Below, one piece after another: positions 44,133-52,541 of a stretch of DNA of 64,000 bases (positions within the stretch are counted from its first letter, which is position 1; each line of letters starts with the position of its first letter). A program made the position numbers and the translations under genes. The notes beneath the pieces are model-generated. The model searched no databases and was not told the DNA's origin. It saw only the letters and a program-made list of their open reading frames with translations. Source of the stretch: G963666705 sp963666705 (GTDB lineage: Bacteria > Pseudomonadota > Alphaproteobacteria > CADEGL01); the NCBI GenBank assembly GCA_963666705.2, contig CAXXKO010000001.1, positions 62,001 to 126,000 on the forward strand, read 5' to 3'.

Positions 44133-45432
44133 TGTAGATAGCGAATTAAGTTGGCCGGTTTATGTAGCACATCGATTGACCGCTCTGTTGATGTTGTGGC
44201 GCCTGTGGGGAAGTGGTCAGGTCGGCGTAGCCGAGCTGTCCACTTATCCACGGGCGGGTCGCGTCGAGCGGCATCACGCGGACCTTGGCCTTGACGTAGT
44301 GCGGCCTCAGCGATGACGGCGGGATCTGCAGGACGATGCCGTGGAAGCGTACGGTGTTGTCGTTGCCGACGGTGCGCGTCTCCTGGACGCACAGCACGTC
44401 GCGCCACTGTTCCGCCGGCACGGCGACGAAGGCCGAGCCCGGCTCTTCGGGAGCGATCGCGAAGCGCGCATTGTAGTCGGGAATGAAGGTCTCGGCGAGG
44501 AAGCGGTTGGCCCCTTCGATCGTCGAGACGCCGGCCAATGCCAACTCCTTGGGGAGCCGGTCCTGCAAGGTGCGGAAGGCGCGCTCGGAGCGCCCGCGCG
44601 CCTCCGGCGAATAGGCCGCGATGTGCTCGATGCCGAGCTGGGCCAAGGCCCGTCCGAGCTGGGAGGGCTTGTCGCGGTCCACCTTGCCACCCGCCTGGGG
44701 GGTGTGGAAGTAGTGGCTCGCGCGGTCGGTGTAGAGCGCGCACGGCAGCCCGTGCCGGCCGAACACCTCGCCCAGCCCCTGGAAGCTCGACATGGTGCCC
44801 TCCTCGGCGACCAGGAAGCCCGAGTAGATCGCCCCGCTCGCATCGTCCAGAGAGACGATCATATCCTGCTCTTCGTCGCGGCCCGGCAGCCAGCGGTGCG
44901 TCGAGCCGTCCTGATGCAGCATCATGCCCACGAGCGGCCGCCGCGGCCGCTTGCGCCGGTGCGCCCCGCGCCTGGGCGCCGGCGCCGCCAGGCCGCGGCC
45001 GTGGAGAAACGTCTTGGTCCAGGTGTAACCCCAGCGGAAGCCGTGGTCCTTCACCAGGTGCTCGTGGAAGTGCTTGACCGTGAAACCCGCGTAGCGCTCG
45101 CGGTAAAGAGCTTCGACCCGCATCGCCTCGTCCACCGGCACCCGCTTGGGCGACGGCTTGCCCAGACGCCGGTCCAGAAGCCCCGCATCGCCCTCACACT
45201 CGAAACGACGGCACCAGCGCCGAAACGTGCGCTCGCCGACCCCAAGCACCTCCGCCGCCTCCAACTGGCTCAACGATCCCGCCTCACAACGACCGAAAAC
45301 ATCCCGAAACCTCATCATGCGCACACCTTGCAAAACATCTGTCCGTCTCATCCCACCCCCTTCAAACAGGAGGCTCAATAAACCGGACAGATCGTGTGCT
45401 ACATAGAACGGACAGATCGTGTGCTATCTACA
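44133..45432 (-). mobile_element. Nested IS1202-like (ISNCY) insertion sequence, 1300 bp
   Basis: The element is bounded by perfect 10-base inverted repeats TGTAGATAGC (44133-44142) and GCTATCTACA (45423-45432). It is flanked by a 17-base direct repeat CTAATTTTGCTCCGCCG (44116-44132 and 45433-45449). It sits inside the right end of the IS21 element. Long target duplications are known in the IS1202 group, which fits the transposase type. Confidence 0.85.
44146..45351 (-). CDS. IS1202/ISNCY-type transposase
   Basis: About 401 residues. An N-terminal HTH (LSQLEAAEVLGVGERTFRRW) is followed by a DDE core: MMLHQDGSTHRWLPG (first Asp), DMIVSLDDASGAIYSGFLVA, LYTDRASHYFHTPQAGG (second Asp), and YSPEARGRSERAFRTLQDRL (final Glu). 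The HQDGSTH and SHYFHTP motifs are typical of ISNCY transposases. The ATG at 45351 follows a G-rich ribosome binding site. The stop lies 13 bases inside the element end. Confidence 0.85.
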   Translation of the reverse strand: MRRTDVLQGVRMMRFRDVFGRCEAGSLSQLEAAEVLGVGERTFRRWCRRFECEGDAGLLDRRLGKPSPKRVPVDEAMRVEALYRERYAGFTVKHFHEHLVKDHGFRWGYTWTKTFLHGRGLAAPAPRRGAHRRKRPRRPLVGMMLHQDGSTHRWLPGRDEEQDMIVSLDDASGAIYSGFLVAEEGTMSSFQGLGEVFGRHGLPCALYTDRASHYFHTPQAGGKVDRDKPSQLGRALAQLGIEHIAAYSPEARGRSERAFRTLQDRLPKELALAGVSTIEGANRFLAETFIPDYNARFAIAPEEPGSAFVAVPAEQWRDVLCVQETRTVGNDNTVRFHGIVLQIPPSSLRPHYVKAKVRVMPLDATRPWISGQLGYADLTTSPQAPQHQQSGQSMCYINRPT

Positions 45433-45455
45433 CTAATTTTGCTCCGCCGTTGACA

Positions 45456-45767
45456 CTGCGGCTGCGTTCCGGTCAGACTGAAGACGTCGAACCGCGCCCG
45501 CAGCACCGAGAGCTGCCTGTGAAAGGCCGCAACCCGCGACGGATCGCGCCCGACGAGCTTCGATACCTCGACCAGGCGTTCGAGCTCCGTCACCAGGAAT
45601 TCCAGGCGGCCGAACCCGTCGAGCCGGCTCAGCTCGCGCAAATGCCGCGCCAGGATCAGAACCCTTACCCGCGTGGCCGGATCAACAGTCGCGAGCCCCG
45701 GCAGCTCCCGAGTCACCATGCGCTGCGTGCCTCGCGGCAATCGCGGATGAGCGACGATCTGAGCCAT
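45456..45767 (-). pseudogene. 5' part of a small hypothetical gene split by IS21
   Basis: From 45767 the protein reads MAQIVAHPRLPRGTQRMVTR, then DPATRVRVLILARHLRELSR, EFLVTELERLVEVSKLVGRD and SVLRARFDVFSLTGTQPQ. At 45456 it meets the IS21 right end. With the IS and one CTGCGG copy removed, the frame continues at 41551 and stops at 41494, giving about 124 residues. It is helical, without a recognised family. The original gene lay between recA and alaS, just upstream of the MCP-like ORF on the same strand. Confidence 0.6.
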
Positions 45768-45972
45768 GGCGGAACCCTCGATACGGCCGATACCCGATAT
45801 AGCCAGGCCGCGATTAAGAACGGGTTAATACCGAGCCGCGGCGATAGGCGAGGGAAGGTGAGGATGCACCCAAGAGGTGAGCGGGCGACGGCGGAGGCCC
45901 TTGTTCGACCCCCGCCCCGCCCGATCCGTACATAAGGCGGCGCGCCCGTCGGGCGCCCACGGCGCGCCGAAG

Positions 45973-47082
45973 TCAGTCGCCGGTCTGGGCCGTGTCGGGC
46001 TCGTCCTCGATATTGGGCTCGACCACGCCGGCACTGTCCGATCCGCCCATCATGGCGTCGGCAACGAGGCCGGCATTCTGGCGTATCGCCTGCTCGATCA
46101 CCTGTGCCATCTCGGGATTGTCGGTCAGGAACTTCTTGGCGTTCTCGCGCCCCTGGCCGATGCGCTGGCCTTCATGGGAGAACCAGGCGCCCGACTTCTC
46201 GACCACGCCGGCCTTCACGCCGAGGTCGACGAGCTCGCCCATCTTGGAGATGCCGGTGCCGTACATGATGTCGAACTCGACCATCTTGAAGGGCGGGGCG
46301 ATCTTGTTCTTGACCACCTTGACCCGGGTCTGGTTGCCGACCACCTCGTCGCGGTCCTTGATCGCACCGATGCGGCGGATGTCGAGCCGGACGGAGGAGT
46401 AGAACTTGAGCGCATTGCCGCCTGTCGTCGTCTCCGGATTGCCGAACATGACGCCGATCTTCATGCGGATCTGGTTGATGAAGATAACCATGCACTGGGA
46501 GCGGGAGATGGAGCCGGTGAGCTTGCGCAGCGCCTGGCTCATCAACCGCGCATGCAGGCCGACATGGGTGTCGCCCATCTCGCCCTCGAGCTCGGCGCGG
46601 GGCACGAGGGCGGCGACGCTGTCGATCACCAGCACGTCCACGGCGCCGGAGCGGACGAGCGTGTCCACGATTTCGAGCGCCTGCTCGCCCGCGTCGGGCT
46701 GGGAGATGAGCAGCTCGTCGAGATCGACGCCGAGCTTGCGCGCGTAGCCGGGGTCGAGGGCGTGCTCGGCATCGATGAAGGCACAGATGCCGCCGCGCTT
46801 CTGCGCCTCGGCCAGGACGTGGAGCGCCAGCGTGGTCTTGCCCGAGCTCTCCGGCCCGTAGATCTCGACCACCCGCCCCCTGGGCAAGCCGCCGACACCG
46901 AGCGCTATATCGAGCCCCAGCGAGCCCGTGGAGACGACTTCGGCCTCCACCACCTCGCTCTGCCCGAGCTTCATGATCGAGCCCTTGCCGAAGGCCCGCT
47001 CGATCTGGCCGAGGGCGGCTTCGAGTGCCTTTTCCTTGTCCATGGTATCCCTGTCAACGAGGCGCAGCACGGTGTCCGACAT
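45973..47082 (-). CDS. recA: Recombinase RecA
   Basis: The 369-residue protein has Walker A GPESSGKTTLALHVLAEAQ (about 80), Walker B VLVIDSVAALVPRAELEGEM, L2 loop region FGNPETTTGGNALKFYSSVR, and the acidic C-terminal tail ending EPNIEDEPDTAQTGD. It catalyses strand exchange and LexA co-cleavage. The ATG at 47082 (MSDTVLRLVD) is chosen because AGGGAGG lies 7 bases upstream; a shorter start at 47043 (MDKEKALEAAL) is also family-like. A LexA box lies 80 bases upstream. alaS is the next conserved gene downstream, after the IS-invaded gap. Confidence 0.96.
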   Translation of the reverse strand: MSDTVLRLVDRDTMDKEKALEAALGQIERAFGKGSIMKLGQSEVVEAEVVSTGSLGLDIALGVGGLPRGRVVEIYGPESSGKTTLALHVLAEAQKRGGICAFIDAEHALDPGYARKLGVDLDELLISQPDAGEQALEIVDTLVRSGAVDVLVIDSVAALVPRAELEGEMGDTHVGLHARLMSQALRKLTGSISRSQCMVIFINQIRMKIGVMFGNPETTTGGNALKFYSSVRLDIRRIGAIKDRDEVVGNQTRVKVVKNKIAPPFKMVEFDIMYGTGISKMGELVDLGVKAGVVEKSGAWFSHEGQRIGQGRENAKKFLTDNPEMAQVIEQAIRQNAGLVADAMMGGSDSAGVVEPNIEDEPDTAQTGD

Positions 47083-47161
47083 AATCTGCCTCCCTTATTC
47101 CATAGGGCGAATTCAGTTGCAATCGACGCTTGTGATGGCCTCATTGTGCATGTTTTGTTCC

Positions 47162-47176
47162 GTTCGTCAAACGTTC
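47162..47176. promoter_or_regulatory. LexA (SOS) box upstream of recA
   Basis: GTTCGTCAAACGTTC matches the alphaproteobacterial LexA site GTTC-N7-GTTC exactly. It lies 80 bases upstream of the recA ATG, in a locally AT-richer promoter tract. This supports both SOS control of recA and an alphaproteobacterial host. Confidence 0.85.
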
Positions 47177-47195
47177 TTTTTATGTTTCCTCGACA

Positions 47196-48419
47196 TCACT
47201 CGTGTACCGTCAGCAGTCCCTCGCGAACGAGGCGACGGACCAGGACGAGCTGGCCCGCTTCGTCGAGGTTGCCCGGGATGTCCCGCACCCGGTAGCGCGG
47301 CGTCGTGACGGCGAACCGCAACGCATCCTCGATGCGGCCTGGAAAGGCGATTCGGGCCCTGTTGTAGAGCAGGACGACGCCTTCTTCGCCCTGGACGATA
47401 TCGAAGACGGCCATCCGCCGGGGCGTGACAACCGTATCGGCGGCGATGCGCGGCAGAGCGGCGAGCTGGGCGAGCTGGCCGTCGAGCAGGGGCGGCCGGC
47501 TCAAGACGAAATGGGCGTCGATCTTCGCCCATGCCCGCGCCATGGCATCCGATCCCGCAAGACGCTGGACCGTATCGCGGAAAGCCGTCTCGCGACCCGC
47601 TTCCTCCTCCTCGCCATGGAGCGCGTCGCGCGGCAGGGCCCGCCGCAGGGCCGGGTCGGCCTCGGCCAGGAGGCTCACCGCCTCGACCATGAGGTCGGCC
47701 CAGGTATAGGCGGTCACGCCGAGCGTGATATGCAACGAGGTCTCCTCGGTCGCATGGGCGTCGTGAACGAAACCGCGCGGGATATAGAGCGTGTCGCCGG
47801 CGGCGAGATCGAACGTTCGCCGCGGAGCCATATGGTCGTAGGCGCCCGTCTCCGAGGATTGGCTCTTGAGCGGCAGTTCCACGGCGGGGTCGCATAAGGT
47901 CCAGGACTTGCGGCCGGCGACCTGCAACACAAACACGTCATGGGTGTCGTAGTGGCGCTTCAAGGCCTGGGCCCGCTCCCCACCCAGGCCATGGGCGCGG
48001 CCGGGAGTCATGTAGGCGTTGGCCTGGGCCGGCTGACGCAGCGCGCGCTCGACCCCGCGGCATAGCCGCAACAGCGCCGGCCACTTTCTGTCAAGCCGTT
48101 CGAAGACGATGCTCGCCCCCTCCTGGAAGCGGGCGAAGAGCTTGCCGCGGTCGACCTCGGATCCGGTCATGTAGTCGGCAGGCTTGACCGTCGCCTCGCT
48201 GTCCGCAAGCCGCAAATCCTGCTGCCGGAAGGTGTGGTTGGACAGCAGCCAGTCGATGTCGTCGAGGGTCGGAAGGCCGGCAAAATAGGCCGGGTCCCGA
48301 CGCTCGACGAGCAGGGGCTCACGCTCCAGGTAGCGGGTCCGAAACGTCGCCGTGTCGATCGGCGCGATCAGGCGCGCGAGCGTGCCGTCCGTCTCCGACT
48401 CCGTCCCGAAGCCGGTCAC
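47196..48419 (-). CDS. JmjC/cupin-4-type putative protein hydroxylase
   Basis: The 407-residue protein resembles the RoxA/NO66-type ribosomal-oxygenase cupins. It has the N-terminal REPLLVERRDPAYF; a central double-stranded beta-helix with ALKRHYDTHDVFVLQVAGRK (HxD iron ligands, His and Asp) and the distal histidine in LYIPRGFVHDAHATEETSLH; and a C-terminal winged-helix-like part (ALRFAVTTPRYRVRDIPGNL). Such enzymes are Fe(II)/2-oxoglutarate dioxygenases that hydroxylate residues in proteins. The GTG start at 48419 is 8 bases after the stop of the repeat peptide gene, so the two are almost certainly cotranslated, and the peptide is a candidate substrate. Confidence 0.8.
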   Translation of the reverse strand: MTGFGTESETDGTLARLIAPIDTATFRTRYLEREPLLVERRDPAYFAGLPTLDDIDWLLSNHTFRQQDLRLADSEATVKPADYMTGSEVDRGKLFARFQEGASIVFERLDRKWPALLRLCRGVERALRQPAQANAYMTPGRAHGLGGERAQALKRHYDTHDVFVLQVAGRKSWTLCDPAVELPLKSQSSETGAYDHMAPRRTFDLAAGDTLYIPRGFVHDAHATEETSLHITLGVTAYTWADLMVEAVSLLAEADPALRRALPRDALHGEEEEAGRETAFRDTVQRLAGSDAMARAWAKIDAHFVLSRPPLLDGQLAQLAALPRIAADTVVTPRRMAVFDIVQGEEGVVLLYNRARIAFPGRIEDALRFAVTTPRYRVRDIPGNLDEAGQLVLVRRLVREGLLTVHE

Positions 48420-48427
48420 ATTCCGGG

Positions 48428-48736
48428 CTAAGAGGTGTCCTCGTCGGTCGCCTTGTCGTCGTTGGTCTCGCTCGAGGTGTCGGAATTCGTCGCCGTATCG
48501 CCATCCGCGGCCGTGTCGTCGTTCGTCTCGTTCGAGGTGTCCGTGTTGGTGGCCGTGTCGTCGTCGGCCGCCTTGTCGTCATTGGTTTCGTTCGACGTAT
48601 CGGAATTCGCCAGCGCGGCGCCCGAGACGGCAACGCCGACCCCGAGCACGGCCGCGGCCAGCCCGAGCGCCTGGCGGCGCGTCACGATCTGATCGTCCTC
48701 GAGCGTCTCCAGCTTCCTGCCGGTATCCTTGGCCAT
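48428..48736 (-). CDS. Tat-signal peptide with three 20-residue Asp/Asn/Thr repeats
   Basis: The 102-residue protein has a polar leader (AKDTGRKLETLEDDQIV), a twin-arginine-like signal (TRRQALGLAAAVLGVGVAVS to GAALA) and then only repeats: NSDTSNETNDDKAADDDTAT (44-63), NTDTSNETNDDTAADGDTAT (64-83) and NSDTSSETNDDKATDEDTS (84-102). There is no Cys, Trp, His or aromatic residue in the repeat part. GGGAGAGAGG precedes the ATG. The JmjC/cupin gene starts 8 bases downstream. I recognise no family. The layout (leader, export signal, repeated core, adjacent modifying-enzyme candidate) recalls a RiPP precursor, but an unmodified acidic surface protein is equally possible. Confidence 0.65.
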   Translation of the reverse strand: MAKDTGRKLETLEDDQIVTRRQALGLAAAVLGVGVAVSGAALANSDTSNETNDDKAADDDTATNTDTSNETNDDTAADGDTATNSDTSSETNDDKATDEDTS

Positions 48737-48814
48737 GACCTCTCTCCCTACATAAATGCCCGGCGGGCACAGTATCGAAGGCCGGTCGGGCGTTCAACCG
48801 TCGTGCGGGCGGTG

Positions 48815-48850
48815 CTAGAGCGATTCCACCTCATCTGGAATCGCGTGAAG
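48815..48850. repeat. Intergenic palindromic repeat (CTAGRG type), copy 3
   Basis: CTAGAGCGATTCCACCTCAT followed by CTGGAATCGCGTGAAG. Arms GCGATTCCA / TGGAATCGC are perfect. It lies at the truncated 3' end of the M24-peptidase remnant, so the frame there (FTRFQMRWNR) is encoded by the repeat. Confidence 0.75.
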
Positions 48851-49050
48851 CCGAAGCCGTATTGGGCCGGCACCCAGGCGCGGATGGGCGGATGGAAGGT
48901 GATGCCGGGCTCGCGCTCGCGCTCGATGCCGTCGGCGATGTACATGGGCGCCTCGGTCCAGGTGGGTTGGAATCCCATGCCGATCGAATAGCCGAAGCCG
49001 CCGTGGAATAAGGCCCCGGGCATGTCCTCGAGGCCGCGCTTGCCAGTGGG
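48850..49050 (-). pseudogene. C-terminal remnant of an M24-family peptidase/hydrolase
   Basis: The minus strand encodes PTGKRGLEDMPGALFHGGFG, then YSIGMGFQPTWTEAPMYIAD and REREPGITFHPPIRAWVPAQ. This resembles the distal part of M24 'pita-bread' enzymes (Xaa-Pro aminopeptidase/ectoine hydrolase: H.xGYSIGxGFPPxWxE, then the GMTFHxxP segment). Only about 65 residues remain; the 5' part is absent where the Ldh2 gene now ends and the 3' part gives way to the palindromic repeat. It is a relic. Confidence 0.55.
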
Positions 49051-49072
49051 TGGACGAACTCGGTGCGTCCCT

Positions 49073-50161
49073 TCACTGGTGTGACTCCGCCCCGTGCACC
49101 GCGAGCATCCCGGCGATCCGCTCGCGGTCGACGGCGACCGTCTCGGCCGCTTCCAGGATCAGCCCCCAGGTCACCGCGTCGATGGGGATGCCGTCGGCCA
49201 TGCGCTCGGCGCGCATGCGCTGCTCCGGCTCGTTGGGCAGGAGGACCCCCTCCCCGCCATCGACCGGCGGCGTGCCCTTGACCCAGGCGACGATCGAATC
49301 GACCTCGGCCTCGTAGCTCTCGGCATCGGTGAGCAGCGCGGGGTCGATGATCACCGAGAGCATGTTGTTGGTGACGCGCGCCGCGCCCTCGGTCTCGGGC
49401 TTCATGGTGCCGCCGCCGCCGAGGGCACCCGCGAACAGCTCGCAGAAGAGACCCAGGCCGTAGCCCTTGTGCCCGCCCACCGGCAGGATGGCGCCGCGCG
49501 GGCGCTGATAGATCACGCCGGGGTCGTTGGTCGGCGCGCCCGAGGGGTCGAGAAGGGTATCGTCCTCGACCTCCTGCCCCTTGTTCCGCGCCACGCGGAT
49601 CTTGCCCTCGGCCACCTTGGCCGTCGCCATGTCGAGGAGGATGGGCCAGCCGCCCCGCGTCGGCAGGGCCACACAGAAGGGGTTGGTGCTGATGCGCGCG
49701 TGGCGGCCGCCGAAGGGGGCGACGAGCGGGGTATGGCCGATGGAGTTCACGAAATGCATCGACGCATAACCGGCGGCGCTGCACAGCTCGGCCCAGTGGG
49801 AGATACGCCCGATATGGTGGGCGTTGCGCAGCGCCACGACGCACACGCCCGTCTCGGCCACCCGCTCGATCCCGAATTCCGTGGCCTCGCCCGCGACCAC
49901 ATGGCCATACCCGCCATTGCCGTCGACGACGAGGATGGCACCCTGGTCCGCGATCACGCCCGCGTGGCGGTTGGGGGTCACGTCGCCGGCCTGGACGGCC
50001 TCGATATATTGCGGCACCCGCGCGACGCCATGGGAATCGTGGCCCGCCAGGTTGGCCTCGACGAGGCGCCGCGCGACCAGCGCCGCCTCCGCGTCATCGG
50101 ATCCGGCGGCGCGGAATACGGCACTCACCACACGGCGCAAGGCTTCGTGGTCGACGATCAT
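49073..50161 (-). CDS. Malate/L-lactate dehydrogenase (Ldh2/MDH2) family oxidoreductase
   Basis: The 362-residue protein shows the Ldh2 family pattern: EANLAGHDSHGVARVPQYIE (conserved His-Ser-His), VVALRNAHHIGRISHWAELC, MHFVNSIGHTPLVAPFGGRH, TNPFCVALPTRG and PVGGHKGYGLGLFCELFAGA. Members are NAD(P)-dependent reductases or dehydrogenases for malate, lactate, ureidoglycolate or delta-1-pyrroline-2-carboxylate; the exact substrate cannot be fixed. Proline-type substrates would fit the hydroxyproline enzyme at 1.9 kb, but that is distant. The start at 50161 (MIVDHEALRR) is preferred to one 12 codons upstream. Confidence 0.82.
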   Translation of the reverse strand: MIVDHEALRRVVSAVFRAAGSDDAEAALVARRLVEANLAGHDSHGVARVPQYIEAVQAGDVTPNRHAGVIADQGAILVVDGNGGYGHVVAGEATEFGIERVAETGVCVVALRNAHHIGRISHWAELCSAAGYASMHFVNSIGHTPLVAPFGGRHARISTNPFCVALPTRGGWPILLDMATAKVAEGKIRVARNKGQEVEDDTLLDPSGAPTNDPGVIYQRPRGAILPVGGHKGYGLGLFCELFAGALGGGGTMKPETEGAARVTNNMLSVIIDPALLTDAESYEAEVDSIVAWVKGTPPVDGGEGVLLPNEPEQRMRAERMADGIPIDAVTWGLILEAAETVAVDRERIAGMLAVHGAESHQ

Positions 50162-50371
50162 GGCGCGGCCCCGGGCGTTGTTTCGCGGGAGCGCCAACCT
50201 AGCGGAGGCGCCAAGCCCCAGGCAACCTCGGTCGGGGACGGCTCGTGCCTCGGTCTGGAATCCCGCCAGGCCAGGAACCCGAATGGGTATGAGGCGATCG
50301 GCACGTCCGCTCTTCGGGCGACACCGGCTATTCTTCCAGCATCCGGGCCGTCGGACTTCCCCGTGGAAATC

Positions 50372-52041
50372 CTAGGAAGCGTGTGCCGCCCGCTCGATGA
50401 TGGCATCGAAATCCACGCCGGCGGGAAGAGCGCCGTAAGCGCCGGTCCAACGGGACCCGAGGCGCGAGGCGCAAAAGGCATCCGCGACGGCGGCGGGGGC
50501 GTGCCGCACCAACAGCGCGCCCTGGAGGGCGAGCGCCATCAATTCCGTGATGCCCCTGGCCCGCAGCTCCAAATCCTCGGGCCGGGCGAGCTCGTCCTCG
50601 AGCGTGTTGGCGGCGGCGTCCAGGGCGGCATTCGCCCCACGCGCGGCGTCGAGCTCGGCCAGGAACGCGGGCACGGCGGTTTCCTCCCGGGACATGGCGC
50701 GCAGCACGTCGAGGCACATGATGTTGCCCGAGCCTTCCCAGATGCTGTTGACCGGCGCCTCGCGGTAGAGGCGCGGCATGATCGAGTCCTCGATATAGCC
50801 CAGGCCGCCATGGCATTCCGAAGCCTCGAAGACATGCCCCGGCGCGCGCTTGCAAATCCAGTACTTGCCCACCGCCGTCCCGATACGGGCCAGCGCGGCG
50901 GCACTGTCGTCCGCCGCCGCTTCGTCCATGGCGCGGGCGATGCGCAACGCCAAAGCGAGTGCCGCTTCCGCCTCGACCGCCAAATCGGCCAGCACGTTCC
51001 GCATCAAGGGTTGCTGGATGAGCCTCTTCTGGAAGGCCGTCCGGTGCGTCGTGTGGTGCAGCGCCTGGACCAGGCCTTGGCGCATCAGTGCGGCGGAGCT
51101 GACGCAGCAATAGATGCGGTTGCCTTGGACCATGTCGATGATCGTGCGCACGCCGCGGCCCTCTTCGCCGACCATGACGCCCCAGGTGTCCTGGAGCTCG
51201 ATTTCCGAGGAGGCGTTGGAGCGGTTGCCGAGCTTGTCCTTGAGGCGTTGGATGAAGAGGCTGTTCCGCTCCCCGTCGGGCGTCCAGCGCGGCACCAGGA
51301 AACACGTGAGGCCGACATCCGTGTAGGCCAGGGTCAGGAAGGCGTCCGACATGGGCGCCGAGCAGAAGAACTTTTGGCCTGTGAGGCGGTATTCCGCACC
51401 TTGGCCCGTGGCCCCGCCCGCGGCCACCGCCCGCGTCGAGTTGGTGCGAACGTCGGAGCCGCCCTGCTTCTCGGTCATGAACATGCCCATGGTGGCCCCG
51501 GCTTTCTCGCCGACGGGGATGTCGCGGGGGTCGTAGGACGTCGAAAGCAATCGCGGGATCCAGTCGTCGCCGACGCTGGGGGTCGCGCGCAGGGCGGGTA
51601 TGGCGGCGTAGGTCATCGCCATGGGGCACAGCACGCCGCCCTCGGGCTGATTGAACATATAGGAGAGCGCCGCATGCCCGACCTGGGAACCGGGCCCGGG
51701 ATGTCTCCAGGCGAAGCTCGGCACCTCGTTTTCGATCGCGACCGCCATCAGGTCGTGATAGGCGGGATGGAACTCGACCTGGTTGATGCGCATGCCGTAA
51801 CGGTCGAAGGGCTTGATCTCCGGGATATGCCTGTTGGCGGCATCGGCTTTCTCGAAAATCTCGGCGGCGCCCGCGATTTTGCCGAAAGCCGCCAGCTTTT
51901 CCTCGGCCCAGCCGCCGCCCTTTCGCGCGACACCCTGCCGCAGTGCCCATCGGCCCGCCACAAGTCCTGATCCCCGAGATGGGGCGGCATGTTGGCGACA
52001 TCGTGCGTGGGCAGGTTGGCGAGCGGTCTCAGCGGAATCAT
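50372..52041 (-). pseudogene. AidB-like acyl-CoA dehydrogenase, one-base frameshift near the N-terminus
   Basis: The protein starts at 52041 with LANLPTHDVANMPPHLGDQD and LWRAD. It shifts frame in a CCC run (51946-51948 on the plus strand) and continues ALRQGVARKGGGWAEEKLAA, then FDRYGMRINQVEFHPAYHDL. Later motifs are the acyl-CoA dehydrogenase MFMTEKQGGSDVRTNSTRAV, LTGQKFFCSAPMSDAFL and the flavin/catalytic region ECHGGLGYIEDSIMPRLYRE, then PVNSIWEGSGNIMCLDVLRA. This matches AidB and close relatives. Restoring one base gives 557 codons. It is a frameshifted gene or a base error; otherwise intact. Confidence 0.75.
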
Positions 52042-52138
52042 CGTCCTCGATCTTCGATCGTGGGGGTATGAAAGGCAGTCTAGCCGACCTTTCCCGGATA
52101 ACCTTCATATGGGCTCCGACGGTAGCCGGATTTCACCG

Positions 52139-52357
52139 TCAATGGAATAATTCGACCCGCGTGGCCGACGCCGATAATCCCGCGACGCCCCGGTTGGGGT
52201 GGGCGGCACACGGATCCCGGAACGCCGCGTTGTCCGGCGCCTCCTCGAACGGCGTCACCGTGAATTCGCCGATCTCGAAGCCGAAATTGCGGTCGAAGCA
52301 GAAGGCGGAGCGCTTGCCGTCGCAAGTGATGCGAATCTCGGTGAAGACGGCCAGCAT
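52139..52357 (-). CDS. Small hypothetical protein
   Basis: The 72-residue frame MLAVFTEIRITCDGKRSAFC then FDRNFGFEIGEFTVTPFEEA has protein-like composition and lies alone between the AidB-like gene and a plus-strand membrane protein gene. I see no family match, no strong ribosome binding site and no motif. It may be a fragment of a larger gene. Low confidence. Confidence 0.35.
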   Translation of the reverse strand: MLAVFTEIRITCDGKRSAFCFDRNFGFEIGEFTVTPFEEAPDNAAFRDPCAAHPNRGVAGLSASATRVELFH

Positions 52358-52541
52358 GGCAGCGGGTCACGCAGGGGGTCGGCGTGGACCCGGTTGGCGC
52401 GCTGGGCGCCCGGCCGCATGGAGGGGTTTCAACGCCCCAGCCCATACATCATTATCCCCAATCATCTCCGTCGTGGGCGGCCGGCCGGCCGCGGTGCGCG
52501 CACCGAGGGAGGCCCACCATGCCGATCGGTAAGGAGCCGAC

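Larger units (their letters stand above)
41558..45455 (+). mobile_element. IS21-family element of a second type, carrying a nested IS
   Basis: The left end TGAGAACGGCGGTGACAAAT and the reverse complement of the right end, TGTCAACGGCGGAGCAAAAT, match at most positions (18 of 23 including the next TAG). Without the nested element and its 17-base duplication the length is about 2581 bp, close to the 2570 bp of the other IS21 copies. The flanking direct repeat is CTGCGG (41552-41557 and 45456-45461). The right end has two tandem copies of a GTGGACTArTTTTGCTCCGCC motif, probable IstA sites. Confidence 0.85.
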
